Below, piece after piece: positions 63,315-64,000 of a DNA stretch of 64,000 nt; within the stretch, counting starts at the first letter, position 1, and every line of letters begins with the position of its first letter. Where the stretch lies: NCBI RefSeq assembly GCF_003001905.1, contig NZ_PVNE01000021.1, positions 1-64,000 on the forward strand. The letters are read 5' to 3'. This stretch comes from Planifilum fimeticola (lineage in GTDB: Bacteria > Bacillota > Bacilli > Thermoactinomycetales > DSM-44946). The position numbers were made by a program, and so were the translations under genes. Below the pieces are notes generated by a model. It was not told where the DNA came from. It was given only the letters and a program-made list of their open reading frames with translations, and searched no databases.

Positions 63315-64000
63315 GTGGAAATCATCCATCGGAACGCCGTGGCCGATCTGATCCGCCGCGCCGCTCGCCGCCACCCCGACAAGGTCGCCCTCATCTTCGG
63401 GGACCGCCAGTGGACATACCGCCGCCTGGATGAAGCCAGCAACCGGTTGGCCCGCCATCTGATCGACGCAGGGCTGAAGAAAGGGGAGCGGGTCGCAGCC
63501 TTCGGCCGGAACTCCGACGCCTATGTGCTGCTGTGGTTGGCCACCGCCAAGGCGGGGCTGGTGCACGTTCCGGTCAATTTCACCCTGGCCGGGGAAGAGC
63601 TCACCTACATCCTGACCCAGTCGGGCAGCCGGGCCCTCTTCCACGACCCGGACCTGGCGGACAAGGTGGATGCGGTGAAGGGCGACATCGACGTCGAAAT
63701 CTTCGGCACGCTCCGGAACGGCCGGGAATTCGACGTGTTGCTTCGGGCCGAAGAAGGAGATGCCCGTCCTCCGGAGGTGGAGGTGCGGGACACGGATTTG
63801 GTCCAGCTGCTCTACACCTCCGGCACCACGTCCGCCCCAAAGGGAGCGATGATGACCCACCGGGCCCTGGTGCACGAATACATCAGCTGCATCACCGCCC
63901 TGGATTTTTCGCCGGCCGACCGCCCGCTCCACGCCCTTCCCCTCTACCATTCGGCGCAGATGCACGTGTTTCTGATGCCCTACCTGATGCTGGGGGCGAC
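63315..64000 (+). CDS. Acyl-CoA synthetase, N-terminal part
   Basis: A frame starting at GTG 63315 (behind GGAGTGAAAG) runs to the window edge, giving 228 residues. The AMP-binding signature LLYTSGTTSAPKGAMMTHRAL (about 164-184) and the N-terminal KVALIFGDRQWTYRRLDEASNRLA identify an ANL-superfamily acyl-CoA synthetase, probably for fatty or aryl acids. The C-terminal catalytic lid lies outside the window, so acid specificity is unknown. Confidence 0.92.
   Translation, partial: MEIIHRNAVADLIRRAARRHPDKVALIFGDRQWTYRRLDEASNRLARHLIDAGLKKGERVAAFGRNSDAYVLLWLATAKAGLVHVPVNFTLAGEELTYILTQSGSRALFHDPDLADKVDAVKGDIDVEIFGTLRNGREFDVLLRAEEGDARPPEVEVRDTDLVQLLYTSGTTSAPKGAMMTHRALVHEYISCITALDFSPADRPLHALPLYHSAQMHVFLMPYLMLGA

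Overview
The window reads as a piece of a GC-rich chromosome from an endospore-forming member of the Bacillota. Evidence for this: a gerQ-cwlJ spore-germination pair, a yunC-yunD-yunE neighbourhood, yqgQ, ytoQ, lutABC, a SAM-I (S-box) riboswitch, a Zur box and a BirA box of Bacillus type, FosB/DinB-type proteins that suggest bacillithiol chemistry, and sigma-A promoters with strong AGGAGG ribosome binding sites. GTG and TTG starts are common. The base composition and gene mix would fit Thermoactinomycetaceae, but that family assignment is an inference. I see no rRNA, tRNA, CRISPR array, prophage or intact insertion sequence.

Layout. 1-7.6 kb: a PrsW-like edge fragment, psuG with a DinB protein, a NUDIX hydrolase, an unknown membrane protein, a methyltransferase next to a PadR repressor, then a FosB-like VOC protein, a DUF3891 protein and a second DinB protein. 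7.6-9.7 kb: a two-gene operon (NDH-2-like flavoprotein plus ECF41-type sigma factor) behind a textbook ECF41 promoter. 9.8-15.1 kb: two paralogous membrane proteins and an ectodomain-ATPase-permease ABC operon. 15.1-26.3 kb: aldehyde dehydrogenase, SDR, Zur-controlled znuA, an RluA-type pseudouridine synthase, the yun cluster, and an SgrR-like regulator divergent from an MFS exporter. 26.5-29.3 kb: beta-carbonic anhydrase, then a decaying patch with a broken GNAT gene, a 3' remnant of a nucleotidyltransferase gene and an intact homologue. 29.6-34.4 kb: azlCD, a CorC/CNNM transporter behind a possible leader ORF, and an AcoR-like activator. 34.4-46.4 kb: a repeated palindromic element, a tiny membrane protein, a radical SAM protein, leuCD, putP with a 32-residue accessory ORF, yqgQ, bioY, speE, a PDZ-less HtrA-type protease, a GntR regulator and a CDF metal exporter. 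46.6-53.7 kb: lutABC and an S-box-controlled assimilatory sulfate reduction operon (sir, DUF3906 gene, cysH, sat). 54.0-57.4 kb: a SUKH poly-immunity locus split by a frameshift at a GA repeat. 57.9-64 kb: an orphan betaine-binding protein, hsp20, coaX, ytoQ, an MFS gene, gerQ-cwlJ and an acyl-CoA synthetase running off the edge.

Several regulatory circuits can be read directly from the bases: the ECF41 promoter (TGTCACA-N16-CGTC), a PadR promoter whose spacer is a perfect palindrome and whose transcript should be leaderless, a Zur box abutting the znuA -35, a BirA box upstream of bioY that shares bases with the speE terminator, and the S-box terminator ahead of the sulfur operon. The most unusual item is the SUKH protein: four SUKH domains in two duplicated modules, interrupted at a (GA)5G tract where gain of one GA unit would restore one long reading frame.
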